A DNA stretch of 64,000 nt from an uncultured Alphaproteobacteria bacterium (GTDB taxonomy: Bacteria > Pseudomonadota > Alphaproteobacteria > HIMB59), in contig CACLUR010000005.1 of assembly GCA_902610175.1 (NCBI GenBank), positions 1 to 64,000 of the forward strand. The letters run 5' to 3'. The notes beneath the pieces are model-generated. The model was not told the DNA's origin. It saw nothing but the letters and a program-made list of their open reading frames with translations, and made no database searches. The position numbers and the translations under genes are program-made. Shown one piece after another: positions 53,505 to 62,646 of the stretch. How positions within the stretch are numbered: position 1 is the first letter of the stretch; each line of letters begins with the position of its first letter.

Positions 53505-56007
53505 CTTTAAGTATTTTTTCTACATCCTCAATTGTTAAATTTTCTCCATCATATTCTGGAGGAATTTTGTAATTCATTATGCCTATTTTAAAATAAAATT
53601 TTCCTGACTTCCCTTTATAAAGATTTGCTCTTTGTTTCCTTCTCTTTAGAACTCCTATTTCTCTTACTTTGTTGGTAGGTTTATTTTTTTTAATAGTTAT
53701 CAATTCCACTGCTTGATCTAAATCAATTTCCAAGACATCATATTTTCTTCCCAAAGAAGCAAAAATATCTTGGTATTTAACATAAGGTCCATACGCTCCT
53801 ATGTTTGCTATTACCGGATCTTCACTATTTGGAAAATTTCCAAGTGTAATTGGTAGCTTAATTAACTGACTAGCAATATTCATACCAATTGTATTTTGAT
53901 CATAGCTTTTAGGAAGAGTCACTCTTTTAGGCTTATCTTCATCAGTGTCTTTTCCTAATTGTAGATAATAGCCATAAGGACCCAAGTGAACTGCTATTTC
54001 TTTTTTAGAGTCAGCTTCTATACCTAGGGTTCTTGGAAAAGTGATGATTTCATCTCCCTCACGATTTTTTGGATTTACCTCTTTAACGAATGCACCTATA
54101 GAAATTGTAAATTTACATTCAGGGTAATTTGAACAGCCAATAAATCCTCCCATTTTTCCAACTTTCACACCTAAATTGCCTTCACAATTTTCTGTGTTTG
54201 CCCAAGAGGAACATTTGATATCAATGTCTCCTCCAATTTTTTTAAAAATAACTGGTGATAATTCTTCATTTATCACATCAATTACTTCTCTATTAGGCTT
54301 ACCCATAACCTCATTTATGAAAAACTCAAAATCTTTCCAAAAATTTAAAACAATATTTTTCCATTCTGCTTTATCAGCAGCGACATCATCAAGCTGATTT
54401 TCTAAATCAGCTGTAAATTTATATTCAAGAAATTTTTTAAAATAATTACATAAAAATACATTTACTACTCTACCGCGATCATTAAGTATAAATGATTTTC
54501 CACTTTTTAAAACATAACCCCTATTAACAATTGTTTGAATTATAGAGGCATAGGTTGAAGGTCTTCCAATTTCTAACTCTTCTAATTTCTTTACTAAACT
54601 GGCATCAGTATATCTAGATGGAGGAGAAGTATATGACTCTAATGTTTCAACTTCACTTACGATATATTTATCATTTTCTTTTATATTTTCTAATAGTGAA
54701 ATAATCTGTTCTTCATCATCCTCTTGTAGGTTATAAACTTTCTTATATCCATCAAAAATTAATTTACCAAGCGTTGCCTTTAGAGTTATGTTTTTTTCTT
54801 CACAATCTATTTGAAGTGTATTTTGGTTCGTTTCAGCACTTGTCATTTGAGATGCTAATGTTCTTTTCCATATTAAATCATAAAGTTTAAATTGTTCTTC
54901 ACTTAAATAATCTTTTATACTTTCAGGCTTTATTGAAATATCTGTTGGCCTAATTGCCTCGTGCGCTTCCTGTGCGTTCTTTTTTCTAGACTTATACTCA
55001 ATAGGCTTATCTGGTAAATATTTATCACCATATTGCTCACTTATATTTTTTCTTATTGTATCAATTGAGTCTTTAGAAAGTGTTATGCTATCTGTTCTCA
55101 TATAAGTGATTAAAGCAATAGTTTCCTTATTTATATCTATGCCCATATATAAACCTTGAGCGATAGTCATAGTTTGACTGGCACTAAAATTAAGTTGACT
55201 ATTTGCTGTTTGTTGCAGGGTTGAAGTATTAAAAGGTGCTTTTGGTTTTCGAGATATTGTCTTTTCATCAATTTTTCTGATGAAAAATTTGTTGTTATTT
55301 AAATAATTTTTAGCCTTTTCAGCTAAAGCCTCATTTTTAAAGAAGAGCTTGTCTACTTTTTGCCCATCTAGACTTGTAATGGATGTATCAAGTTTTGCAC
55401 CGTTAATTTCCCCGTGTACATTTATTTTATAGAATTTCTCTGGCTCAAATTGTTCTATCTCAATTTCTTTTTCATAAATGAGTCTTACTGCTACAGATTG
55501 CACTCTTCCTGCAGATCTACTACCAGGCATTTTCCTCCAGAGAACAGGAGATAAACTATATCCCGCTAAATAATCTAAACTTCTTCGGGCTAAATATGCA
55601 GAAACTAGATTGTCATCAACTTTCCTAGACTCTTTAAAACTATTTATTACTGCATTTTTAGTTATTTCATTAAATGTAATTCTCTCAAATTTATTTTTAT
55701 CTATTTTTTTTTCTAAAGATTTAACTAAGTGCCATGTAATCGCTTCACCTTCTCTGTCTGGATCAGTTGCAAGGTAAATTTTTTCATAACCTTCTGCTTT
55801 TTTCTCTATACTGTCCAACATTTTCATTCCTGCAGTTGTTGTTTCCCAATTCAACTCAACATCACTGTAGTCTTCAGTCACTTTAACACCATCTTTTTTT
55901 GCTAAATCTCTAAAATGACCAACCGTAGCTATGACTTCAAAATCATTTCCAAGATATTTATTAATCGTCTTAGCTTTTGCGGGTGACTCTACAACAAGTA
56001 AGTTCAT
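53494..56007 (-). CDS. topA: DNA topoisomerase I
   Basis: Type IA topoisomerase that relaxes negative supercoils. The 837 residues begin with LLVVESPAKAKTINKYLG (Toprim), with DPDREGEAI, and carry the active-site Tyr in ITYMRTDS. One four-cysteine zinc-type element is seen (KCSSWANTENC then FIGCSNYPECKF). Two to three C-terminal repeats follow (LGPYGYYLQLG, IGAYGPYVKY, KSGKFYFKIG). It heads a minus-strand block, but with plsY/pyrB/ruvX upstream of it in the same direction. Confidence 0.96.
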   Translation of the reverse strand: MNLLVVESPAKAKTINKYLGNDFEVIATVGHFRDLAKKDGVKVTEDYSDVELNWETTTAGMKMLDSIEKKAEGYEKIYLATDPDREGEAITWHLVKSLEKKIDKNKFERITFNEITKNAVINSFKESRKVDDNLVSAYLARRSLDYLAGYSLSPVLWRKMPGSRSAGRVQSVAVRLIYEKEIEIEQFEPEKFYKINVHGEINGAKLDTSITSLDGQKVDKLFFKNEALAEKAKNYLNNNKFFIRKIDEKTISRKPKAPFNTSTLQQTANSQLNFSASQTMTIAQGLYMGIDINKETIALITYMRTDSITLSKDSIDTIRKNISEQYGDKYLPDKPIEYKSRKKNAQEAHEAIRPTDISIKPESIKDYLSEEQFKLYDLIWKRTLASQMTSAETNQNTLQIDCEEKNITLKATLGKLIFDGYKKVYNLQEDDEEQIISLLENIKENDKYIVSEVETLESYTSPPSRYTDASLVKKLEELEIGRPSTYASIIQTIVNRGYVLKSGKSFILNDRGRVVNVFLCNYFKKFLEYKFTADLENQLDDVAADKAEWKNIVLNFWKDFEFFINEVMGKPNREVIDVINEELSPVIFKKIGGDIDIKCSSWANTENCEGNLGVKVGKMGGFIGCSNYPECKFTISIGAFVKEVNPKNREGDEIITFPRTLGIEADSKKEIAVHLGPYGYYLQLGKDTDEDKPKRVTLPKSYDQNTIGMNIASQLIKLPITLGNFPNSEDPVIANIGAYGPYVKYQDIFASLGRKYDVLEIDLDQAVELITIKKNKPTNKVREIGVLKRRKQRANLYKGKSGKFYFKIGIMNYKIPPEYDGENLTIEDVEKILKANR

Positions 56008-56009
56008 GA

Positions 56010-56594
56010 CTATAAATTTATTTTATTTTCTTCGCCTTTAATTAATCTTTTAATATTTGAACCGTGTTTTAAAAATATTAAAAGAAAAATAATAAAAACT
56101 ATTCCTTTTTCTAAGTTGCCATAAATAAAAATTAATTGGTAAATTGTCAAAAGAAATATTGATAAAAGGGCTCCTAAAGAAGAAAGTTTAGTAATTTTGA
56201 CTGTAAAAAACCACAGGATCATTGCTAAAATCGTTGGAATAGGAGTTAAAAATAAATTTGCACCAAAAAAGCACGCAACACCTTTTCCACCTTTAAAATA
56301 AAGCCAAATTGGAAAAATATGTCCAATTATAGAAAAAAGAAAAATTAAATATTTATATTTCAGGTAGTGTTCTGGAAATAAATAATAAATTATTAAAAAT
56401 GCACAAATTGGTTTAATTCCATCTAATAACAGAACAACAATACCAGCTTTTTTTGATACACTTCTGTATACATTGGTTGCACCTATATTACCTGATCCTG
56501 TCTTGGTTATGTCTTTGTTTGTTAAAAATTTGGTTATTAATTTCCCAAAAGGTATGGATCCCATCAAATAGGCAAACGTTAATATTAGAAACAT
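56010..56594 (-). CDS. plsY: Acyl-phosphate:glycerol-3-phosphate acyltransferase
   Basis: Membrane enzyme that makes lysophosphatidic acid, the first phospholipid intermediate. The start at 56594 (MFLILTFAYLMGSIPFG) overlaps the pyrB stop (ATGA arrangement); the frame opens eight codons further, into pyrB. The 194 residues have motif 1 GSIPFGKLI, GSGNIGATNVYR with the conserved Ser/Asn, HIFPIWLYFKGGKGVA, and several TM segments. It is two bases ahead of topA. Acyl-phosphate would come from plsX elsewhere. Confidence 0.94.
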   Translation of the reverse strand: MFLILTFAYLMGSIPFGKLITKFLTNKDITKTGSGNIGATNVYRSVSKKAGIVVLLLDGIKPICAFLIIYYLFPEHYLKYKYLIFLFSIIGHIFPIWLYFKGGKGVACFFGANLFLTPIPTILAMILWFFTVKITKLSSLGALLSIFLLTIYQLIFIYGNLEKGIVFIIFLLIFLKHGSNIKRLIKGEENKINL

Positions 56595-57487
56595 CACTTT
56601 AATATATAATGTAAACAAGCCATTCTGAGGTAAACACCCATCTCAACTTGTTTTAAGATCAGTGATTTAGGATAATTATCTAAAACTTCATCACTAATCT
56701 CAATGTTTCTATTTACTGGGCCAGGGTGCATCAAATAGGGCTTATTTAATAGATGGTTATTTTGTAAACAAAATTCTTTTTTAAAAGATTTCATCATATT
56801 CTTTGCACCTTTTGGAATTCTCTCTTTTTGCACTCTCAACATCATCAAGACATCTAGCTTTTCTAGATAATTCAGATTTTTATGAAATTTAATTTTACCA
56901 TTTATTTTAATCAATTCTTTTCTGTTTAAAAAATATGTAGGTGCAATTATATGAATTTGATAGCCCATTTTTGAAAGAAGTTTGATATTTGAGTGAGCTA
57001 CTCTGCTATGTTTAATATCTCCACAAATACCAATTTTTATTTTTTTCTTTTTAAAAATTTCTTTTATTACACAATAATCAAGTAGCGCCTGTGTGGGATG
57101 CTCATTAGTTCCATCTCCAGCATTGATTACAGGAACATTACTTTTTTTTGCTATGTTCATTGGTGAAAAATTATTTTTATCTCTGATGACTAAAGCATCT
57201 GGTTTCATACTCATCAAAGTATCCATGGTGTCATTAAACGTTTCACCTTTAGACAAAGAACTTTTTTCAAAATTTATGTTGACTGAATTGTATCCCAAAT
57301 TTTTTGCTGCAAGCTCAAAACTTATTGTAGTTCTTGTAGAGGGCTCTAAAAATAGATTAAAAATATTTTTTGTTTTATTTCCTGCAATTCTTTTTTTTGA
57401 TTTTTTAAATTTTATAGCTAACTCAGCAATAGAGTGAATATCCTTAGCTGATAGATCGTCTATAGAAGTGATCTTTCTATTTTTCAC
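56594..57487 (-). CDS. pyrB: Aspartate carbamoyltransferase catalytic subunit
   Basis: Second step of pyrimidine synthesis. The 297 residues include the carbamoyl-phosphate loop FLEPSTRTTISFE, GTNEHPTQALLD, GDIKHSRVAHSN, MLRVQKER, and HPGPVNRN near the end. No regulatory subunit gene adjoins. In many relatives pyrC follows pyrB; here plsY follows at once, with overlapping stop and start. It overlaps ruvX by 11 bp. Confidence 0.95.
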   Translation of the reverse strand: MKNRKITSIDDLSAKDIHSIAELAIKFKKSKKRIAGNKTKNIFNLFLEPSTRTTISFELAAKNLGYNSVNINFEKSSLSKGETFNDTMDTLMSMKPDALVIRDKNNFSPMNIAKKSNVPVINAGDGTNEHPTQALLDYCVIKEIFKKKKIKIGICGDIKHSRVAHSNIKLLSKMGYQIHIIAPTYFLNRKELIKINGKIKFHKNLNYLEKLDVLMMLRVQKERIPKGAKNMMKSFKKEFCLQNNHLLNKPYLMHPGPVNRNIEISDEVLDNYPKSLILKQVEMGVYLRMACLHYILK

Positions 57488-57923
57488 TAGAGGAGTTTCT
57501 ATACAAACTTAGGAAATCATCAAGTATTAAACATGCGCTTTTTTCATGAATATGTGTGTTTTCTGATTTTTTCCTTGATTTATAGGGATTACTAGACAGT
57601 CTCTCATCGATAAACAAAATTGGACAAGAGATAATTTTCTCTAATTTTTCGGCAAATTTTTCAACTTTATTTACCATTTCAGATAAAGAACCATCAAGAT
57701 GGTAAGGTTTACCAATCACGACTCCATGAACATTTTCATTTGTTATTATTTCTATAATTTTTTCGAATAATAATGTTTCGGTAAAAGTTCCATAAGGAAC
57801 AGAAATGATATTTGATGGATCGCTGATAGCCATTCCAATGTGTTTTAGACCATAATCTATAGCAATAAATTTCTTGGTATAATTATTGCTTACAAGAAAA
57901 TCTGATATAGTATCGACGACCAT
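57477..57923 (-). CDS. ruvX: Holliday junction resolvase-like protein RuvX (YqgF)
   Basis: RNase H-fold nuclease implicated in processing the 5' end of pre-16S rRNA and possibly in recombination. The start at 57923 (MVVDTISDFLVS) leaves one base between this ATG and the gatC ATG. An ATG at 57935 would add four residues and overlap gatC. The 148 residues carry AIDYGLKHIGMAISDP, with the catalytic Asp, VVIGKPYHLDGS, and FIDERLSS. These are the three conserved YqgF motifs. Confidence 0.9.
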   Translation of the reverse strand: MVVDTISDFLVSNNYTKKFIAIDYGLKHIGMAISDPSNIISVPYGTFTETLLFEKIIEIITNENVHGVVIGKPYHLDGSLSEMVNKVEKFAEKLEKIISCPILFIDERLSSNPYKSRKKSENTHIHEKSACLILDDFLSLYRNSSSEK

Positions 57924-57924
57924 T

Positions 57925-58206
57925 ATGAGTGACATTGATATTAAAAGAATTTCTTATTTAGCAAAGCTAAAATTACCCTCAGAAAAAGAGGAATTTTACT
58001 CTATTTCCTTAAAAGATATAATTAAATGGGTAGATAATCTTAAAAAGGTTGACACAAGTAAAACAGAACCTTTGCATAATGTAACTGAAAAAACCGTATC
58101 AATTAGAAATGATGAGGTAAGTAAAAGTAATTCTGTTGATGATGTATTAAGTAATGCTCCAGAGAGAGCACAAAATTTTTTCAAAGTGCCTAAAGTGGTT
58201 GAGTAA
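57925..58206 (+). CDS. gatC: Asp-tRNA(Asn)/Glu-tRNA(Gln) amidotransferase subunit C
   Basis: Small subunit that holds GatA and GatB together. The start at 57925 (MSDIDIKRISYLAKL) fits the family; the upstream extension lies in ruvX. The 93 residues show the pattern IxxIxxLAKLKL, then a helical segment (IIKWVDNLKKVDTS) and the late LSNAPERAQNFFKVPKVVE (A-P-x-x-F-xVPxV in GatC). gatA starts directly after the stop codon. Confidence 0.93.
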   Translation: MSDIDIKRISYLAKLKLPSEKEEFYSISLKDIIKWVDNLKKVDTSKTEPLHNVTEKTVSIRNDEVSKSNSVDDVLSNAPERAQNFFKVPKVVE

Positions 58207-59649
58207 GTGAAGAATTCAATTAGCCAAATTAAAAAAGCTCTTATTGAAAAAAAAATGAGTGTAGGTGAACTTTATGACGAATATTTAGCAAAAGCTAAAT
58301 CTGGTAATAACAACAGCTTTAACTTAGTGATTGACAGGGAAAACAATATTTCATCAATTAACGACTCTCAAAACAGATATGACAATGGCAATCCTTTACC
58401 TTTAGATGGTATTCCTTTAGGTATAAAAGATTTATTCTGTACTAAAGGAATAAGAACAACAGCATCATCTAAAATTCTGAGTAATTTCATCCCTAATTAT
58501 GAGTCTTTTGTGACTCAGCAACTTTTAAATGATGGTTCAATTTTTATTGGCAAAAATAATTGTGATGAATTTGCGATGGGCTCTTCAAATGAAACTAGTT
58601 ATTTTGGTCCTGTAATTAATCCTTGGAAGAATAAAAATTCTCAAAAAGATAATCTAGTTCCAGGCGGCTCCTCAGGGGGATCAGCAGCAGCTGTGGCAGA
58701 GGGCTCATGTGTAGCGTCAATGGGTACAGATACTGGTGGCTCAATCAGACAGCCAGCTAGCTTATGCGGAATAGTTGGTTTAAAGCCCACGTTTGGCTCA
58801 TGTTCAAGATGGGGAATTGTAGCTTTTGCCTCTAGTTTAGATCAAGCAGGACCTTTGACAAACTGTGTAGAGGATGCGGCTTATGTTTTAAATTCAATAA
58901 ACAAACATGATTTCAATGACTCTACCAGTTCAAATCATCAAAGAGAGGACTATTTAGTTGATATCAACAACAGCTTTGAAAAAAAAATTAAAATTGGAAT
59001 TCCCTCTGATTATCTTGAAGATGTCAGTGACGACATTTTAAATCAAATTGATAATACAAAAAAAGCACTCTCCAAACATGGTATAGAATTTGTTGATGTA
59101 AAATTTAAGACTACCGAATACGCACTTTCAACTTATTATATTTTAGCACCAGCTGAAGCTTCGTCAAATTTAGCAAGGTATGATGGAATACGCTACGGAG
59201 TTAGAGAAGACGGTGAAAGTCTTGATGATATTTATCTAAATTCCAGAACAAAGGGATTTGGTGATGAAGTTACCAGAAGAATACTTATAGGCGCTTATGT
59301 ATTGTCAGCTGGTTATTACGATGCTTACTACAGACAAGCTCAAAAAGTTAGAAGATTGATTAAAAATGATTTTCAAAGAATTTTAAACGAAGTTGACTTT
59401 ATACTAACACCCACAACACCAAATGAGGCTTTTAAAATTGGTGATAAACTTGATCCTATATCTATGTATAAAAATGATATTTATACTGTTCCCACAAGTC
59501 TTGCTGGCCTTCCTGGCATATCTATTCCATCTGGTTTAAGTAAAAATGGTCTACCTTTGGGAGTTCAATTTATTGGAAATTATTTTGAAGAAAAATCACT
59601 TTTACAATTAGCAGCGCTTGCAGAAAAGGAATTAAGTTTCAATGAGTAA
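58207..59649 (+). CDS. gatA: Amidotransferase subunit A
   Basis: Glutaminase subunit that releases ammonia for transamidation of misacylated tRNA. GTG start immediately after the gatC stop. The 480 residues have the amidase signature with the Ser-cis-Ser-Lys set: Lys74 (GIKDLF), Ser155 (PGGSSGGS), and nucleophile Ser179 (GTDTGGSIRQP). Length is standard. It overlaps gatB by 8 bp. Confidence 0.97.
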   Translation: MKNSISQIKKALIEKKMSVGELYDEYLAKAKSGNNNSFNLVIDRENNISSINDSQNRYDNGNPLPLDGIPLGIKDLFCTKGIRTTASSKILSNFIPNYESFVTQQLLNDGSIFIGKNNCDEFAMGSSNETSYFGPVINPWKNKNSQKDNLVPGGSSGGSAAAVAEGSCVASMGTDTGGSIRQPASLCGIVGLKPTFGSCSRWGIVAFASSLDQAGPLTNCVEDAAYVLNSINKHDFNDSTSSNHQREDYLVDINNSFEKKIKIGIPSDYLEDVSDDILNQIDNTKKALSKHGIEFVDVKFKTTEYALSTYYILAPAEASSNLARYDGIRYGVREDGESLDDIYLNSRTKGFGDEVTRRILIGAYVLSAGYYDAYYRQAQKVRRLIKNDFQRILNEVDFILTPTTPNEAFKIGDKLDPISMYKNDIYTVPTSLAGLPGISIPSGLSKNGLPLGVQFIGNYFEEKSLLQLAALAEKELSFNE

Positions 59650-61078
59650 TAATTGGGAAATGGTTATAGGTCTTGAAGTACACGCCCAACTTAAAACTTC
59701 ATCTAAATTATTTTCCTCCTCACCAAATCAATTTGGATCTGAGCCAAATGAGAATGTAAATTTTATTGACTCAGGAATGCCTGGAATGCTTCCAGTTATG
59801 AACTTTGGTTGTATTGAAATGGCAATAAAAACAGGATATGCATTAAATTTTAAGATTAACAAGCATTCTGTGTTCGAAAGAAAAAATTATTTCTATCCTG
59901 ATTTACCTCAAGGTTACCAAATTAGTCAATTTGAATTCCCCATTCTTAGCGAGGGTTATATAAATATTGAAAGTGGTGATAATCAAAAAAAAATTAGAAT
60001 TGAGAGAGCCCATTTAGAGCAAGATGCTGGCAAGAGTATTCATGATATTGATCCAAAATATAGCTTTATTGATCTTAATAGAGTAGGCACACCGTTATTA
60101 GAAATAGTTTCGTATCCTGATTTATCATCTGCAGATGAGGTAATAAACTACATATCTTCTTTAAGACAATTACTAATGTATATAGATGTGTGTGATGGAA
60201 ATATGCAGGAAGGTTCTTTAAGAGCTGATGTAAATTTATCTGTTCGCAAAAAGGGCCAAGAACTCGGCACTAGATGTGAAATAAAAAATTTAAATTCATT
60301 TAAATTCATAAAACAAGCTATTGAATATGAATTTCAAAGACAAATTAATATAATTGATAGTGGTGGAGAAATTGAACAGAATACCATGCTGTTTGATACA
60401 AGCACTGGGGAAACAAGAGCAATGAGAAGTAAAGAATTCTCACATGATTATCGTTATTTTCCTGATCCCGATTTATTACCTGTAAATTTAAGCCAAGAGC
60501 AAATAGATAAAATAAAACCCTTAGTAGGAGAGCTTCCCCAAGATAAGTTAAATAAATACTTAGATAATTATAGTTTAGATAAAGACATAGCTAAAATCAT
60601 AATTGCTGAAAAACAAAACGCAAATTTATTTGAAAAAATGATTTCTGAGTCAACTGTAAAACCAAAATTAATAGCAGCTTGGCTAGTTGGAGATATATTT
60701 GCATTTATCAAAGAAAATAATTTAGAAGTAGATAGTCTAAATGATAAAACAAAAGATATTACTGATCTTTTGAGATTAATTTCTGATGATGTAATTTCAA
60801 ATAAAGCTGGTAAAGAAATTTTACCGAAAGTTTTAAATGGTGAAGGTAAGCCATCTGAACTTGTTAAGGAATTAGGACTTGAACAAGTGTCTGACTCTGG
60901 AGAATTGGAAAAAATAATTGATGAAGCTTTAGTTGGAGAAGAGGAGAACATTTTAAAATTTCAAGGCGGTTCTGATAGAGTTTTAGGATATTTTGTCGGT
61001 AAATGTCTAAAAGCTACAAAAGGTAAAGGTAATCCTAAATTGATAAATAAAATCCTTCTCGAAAGACTTAAAAAGTAA
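59642..61078 (+). CDS. gatB: Amidotransferase subunit B
   Basis: Binds the misacylated tRNA and transfers the amide. The 478 residues begin with WEMVIGLEVHAQLKT. They continue with the conserved RKNYFYPDLPQGYQISQ region, HLEQDAGKS, VDLNRVGTPLLEIV-type sequence (IDLNRVGTPLLEIV), DVNLSVR and TRCEIKNLNSF. A helical tail ends in GKGNPKLINKILLERL. Together with gatC and gatA it forms a complete enzyme. A 77-bp gap with a probable promoter separates it from tRNA-Ser. Confidence 0.97.
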   Translation: MSNNWEMVIGLEVHAQLKTSSKLFSSSPNQFGSEPNENVNFIDSGMPGMLPVMNFGCIEMAIKTGYALNFKINKHSVFERKNYFYPDLPQGYQISQFEFPILSEGYINIESGDNQKKIRIERAHLEQDAGKSIHDIDPKYSFIDLNRVGTPLLEIVSYPDLSSADEVINYISSLRQLLMYIDVCDGNMQEGSLRADVNLSVRKKGQELGTRCEIKNLNSFKFIKQAIEYEFQRQINIIDSGGEIEQNTMLFDTSTGETRAMRSKEFSHDYRYFPDPDLLPVNLSQEQIDKIKPLVGELPQDKLNKYLDNYSLDKDIAKIIIAEKQNANLFEKMISESTVKPKLIAAWLVGDIFAFIKENNLEVDSLNDKTKDITDLLRLISDDVISNKAGKEILPKVLNGEGKPSELVKELGLEQVSDSGELEKIIDEALVGEEENILKFQGGSDRVLGYFVGKCLKATKGKGNPKLINKILLERLKK

Positions 61079-61107
61079 CCGCATATACTTTTTTATTAAT
61101 TATAAGA

Positions 61108-61135
61108 ATGACAATTCTTTTTATTCGACTATATT
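61108..61135 (+). promoter_or_regulatory. Candidate promoter of tRNA-Ser
   Basis: -35 ATGACA (61108-61113), spacer 16, -10 TATATT (61130-61135), giving a start near 61142, about 14 bases before the tRNA. The gap between gatB and the tRNA shows nothing else of note. Confidence 0.4.
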
Positions 61136-61155
61136 TCGGCTATATATAAGCCTAT

Positions 61156-61247
61156 GGAGAGGTGGGTGAGTGGCTGAAACCAGCGGTTTGCTAAACCGCC
61201 GTACGACGCAAGTTGTACCGAGGGTTCGAATCCCTCTCTCTCCGCCA
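61156..61247 (+). tRNA. tRNA-Ser (anticodon GCU)
   Basis: Class II tRNA with acceptor GGAGAGG pairing with UCUCUCC, anticodon stem GCGGU/ACCGC around loop UUGCUAA (anticodon GCU, for AGC/AGU), a long variable arm (GUACGACGCAAGUUGUAC), T arm GAGGG-UUCGAAU-CCCUC, discriminator G and encoded CCA (61245-61247). Confidence 0.97.
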
Positions 61248-61292
61248 TAAAAAAAACATATATATTTGATATAAAAATAGTAAAAAATAATA

Positions 61293-62165
61293 ATGCTCAC
61301 AGGATCTATACCAGCAATAATAACTCCCTTTTCAAACGGTGATGTTGACTATGATAGTTTTGAAAAAATATTAAATTGGCAAATCAAAAATGGAATATCT
61401 GGGGTAACAGTTTGCGGAACCACAGGGGAGTCACCTACTTTATCACATGATGAGCATATGAAGTTAGTTGAGTTCTCAATAAAAGTTGCTTCAAAAAAAA
61501 TACCTGTGATTGCCGGCACAGGATCTAACTCCACTAAAGAGGCAATTGAATTTACCAAACACGCCTATAAAGCAGGAGCAAAGTACGGATTAGTTGTTAC
61601 ACCATATTATAATAAACCTAATCAATTAGGTTTGATTAACCATTTCAAAAAAATTGCAAAAGTTTCACCTTTAAAACAACTAATTTACAATATACCAGGA
61701 AGATCAATTGTAGACTTGTCTTTTGATAGCTTTAAGGAACTAAATAAAGTATCAAACATTGTCGGTATTAAAGACGCTTCCAATGATATGTCAAGACCTT
61801 TGATTATGAGAACTTTTATGAAAAAAGATTTTAATTATTTGTCTGGTGAAGATGGAACTATTGCTGGTTTTTTAGCTCAAGGCGGTCATGGCTGTATATC
61901 AGTTACAGCTAATGTAGCTCCTAAACTTACATCAATGCTCCACTATCATTGGAAAAAAAAGAATTATAAGGAATTTGATAAAGTAAATTTAAAGTTAGCT
62001 CCATTGTCAAAAATATTGTTTGCTGAACCTAATCCTACACCAGCTAAGTATGCCCTCTCTTTAATGGGTAAATGTAAAGCTGATGTAAGAGAACCTTTGT
62101 ATGAATTAAGCACTGATACAAAAAAACAAGTAAGAAAAATAATAAAAGATTTAAATTTTATTTAA
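61293..62165 (+). CDS. dapA: 4-hydroxy-tetrahydrodipicolinate synthase
   Basis: First step of lysine/diaminopimelate synthesis, condensing pyruvate with aspartate semialdehyde. The 290-residue TIM-barrel enzyme shows CGTTGESPTL with Thr43/Thr44, the catalytic Tyr132 in YNIPGRS, and the Schiff-base Lys160 in VGIKDAS. SGEDG and GGHGCISV follow as in the family. smpB starts with the base after its stop codon. Confidence 0.97.
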   Translation: MLTGSIPAIITPFSNGDVDYDSFEKILNWQIKNGISGVTVCGTTGESPTLSHDEHMKLVEFSIKVASKKIPVIAGTGSNSTKEAIEFTKHAYKAGAKYGLVVTPYYNKPNQLGLINHFKKIAKVSPLKQLIYNIPGRSIVDLSFDSFKELNKVSNIVGIKDASNDMSRPLIMRTFMKKDFNYLSGEDGTIAGFLAQGGHGCISVTANVAPKLTSMLHYHWKKKNYKEFDKVNLKLAPLSKILFAEPNPTPAKYALSLMGKCKADVREPLYELSTDTKKQVRKIIKDLNFI

Positions 62166-62603
62166 TTGTCTATTCAAAATCGTAGAGCAAAATTTGATTA
62201 TGAAATCAAAGAAACTTATGTTGCTGGAATAGTGCTTGAAAGTAATGAAGTTAAACCACTTCGAAGTGGAAAAGCCTCTATTCAGTCAAGTTTTATTAAC
62301 GAACAAAAAGGTGAAATTTATATCAATAATTTTGAAATAATTTCAAGAGGTAAAAATTTTGACATCAAAAAGAAGGCGAGATCAGTTAAAAAACTTTTAC
62401 TTAACAAAAGAGAGATAAAGAAGATCTTAGGAATGTTGACCACAAAAGGTTTTACAGCAGTTCCTATGGAGATTTTCTTTAATGAAAAAGGTTTAGCGAA
62501 AGTAAAATTTGGTGTTGGCGTTGGTAAAAAGAAATTTGATAAAAGGGAAACAATTAAGCAAAGAGAGTGGGATCGCAAAAGACAAAGAATTTTAAAAAAA
62601 TAA
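62166..62603 (+). CDS. smpB: SsrA (tmRNA)-binding protein
   Basis: Partner of tmRNA in rescuing stalled ribosomes. TTG start directly after the dapA stop. The 145 residues include [28 protein letters not shown]-type sequence ([14 protein letters not shown]), and the basic tail with [20 protein letters not shown], split here into motifs KFDKRE and REWDRKRQR. The tmRNA gene itself is not in the window. Confidence 0.95.
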   Translation: MSIQNRRAKFDYEIKETYVAGIVLESNEVKPLRSGKASIQSSFINEQKGEIYINNFEIISRGKNFDIKKKARSVKKLLLNKREIKKILGMLTTKGFTAVPMEIFFNEKGLAKVKFGVGVGKKKFDKRETIKQREWDRKRQRILKK

Positions 62604-62611
62604 TAATTTTC

Positions 62612-62640
62612 TTGTATTTTCACTTACTTTTTCATATAAA
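62612..62640 (+). promoter_or_regulatory. Candidate promoter of rpoZ
   Basis: -35 TTGTAT (62612-62617), spacer exactly 17, -10 TATAAA (62635-62640), six bases before the rpoZ ATG at 62647. Transcription would begin on or beside the A of the start codon, so the message should be leaderless. Confidence 0.55.
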
Positions 62641-62646
62641 CCTCAC

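Noticed and set aside
61248-61292. Terminator after tRNA-Ser
   Set aside because: The gap has an A run and AT repeats but no stem that would form a hairpin; dapA follows after 45 bases and may be co-transcribed or use the TATAAA at 61270-61275.
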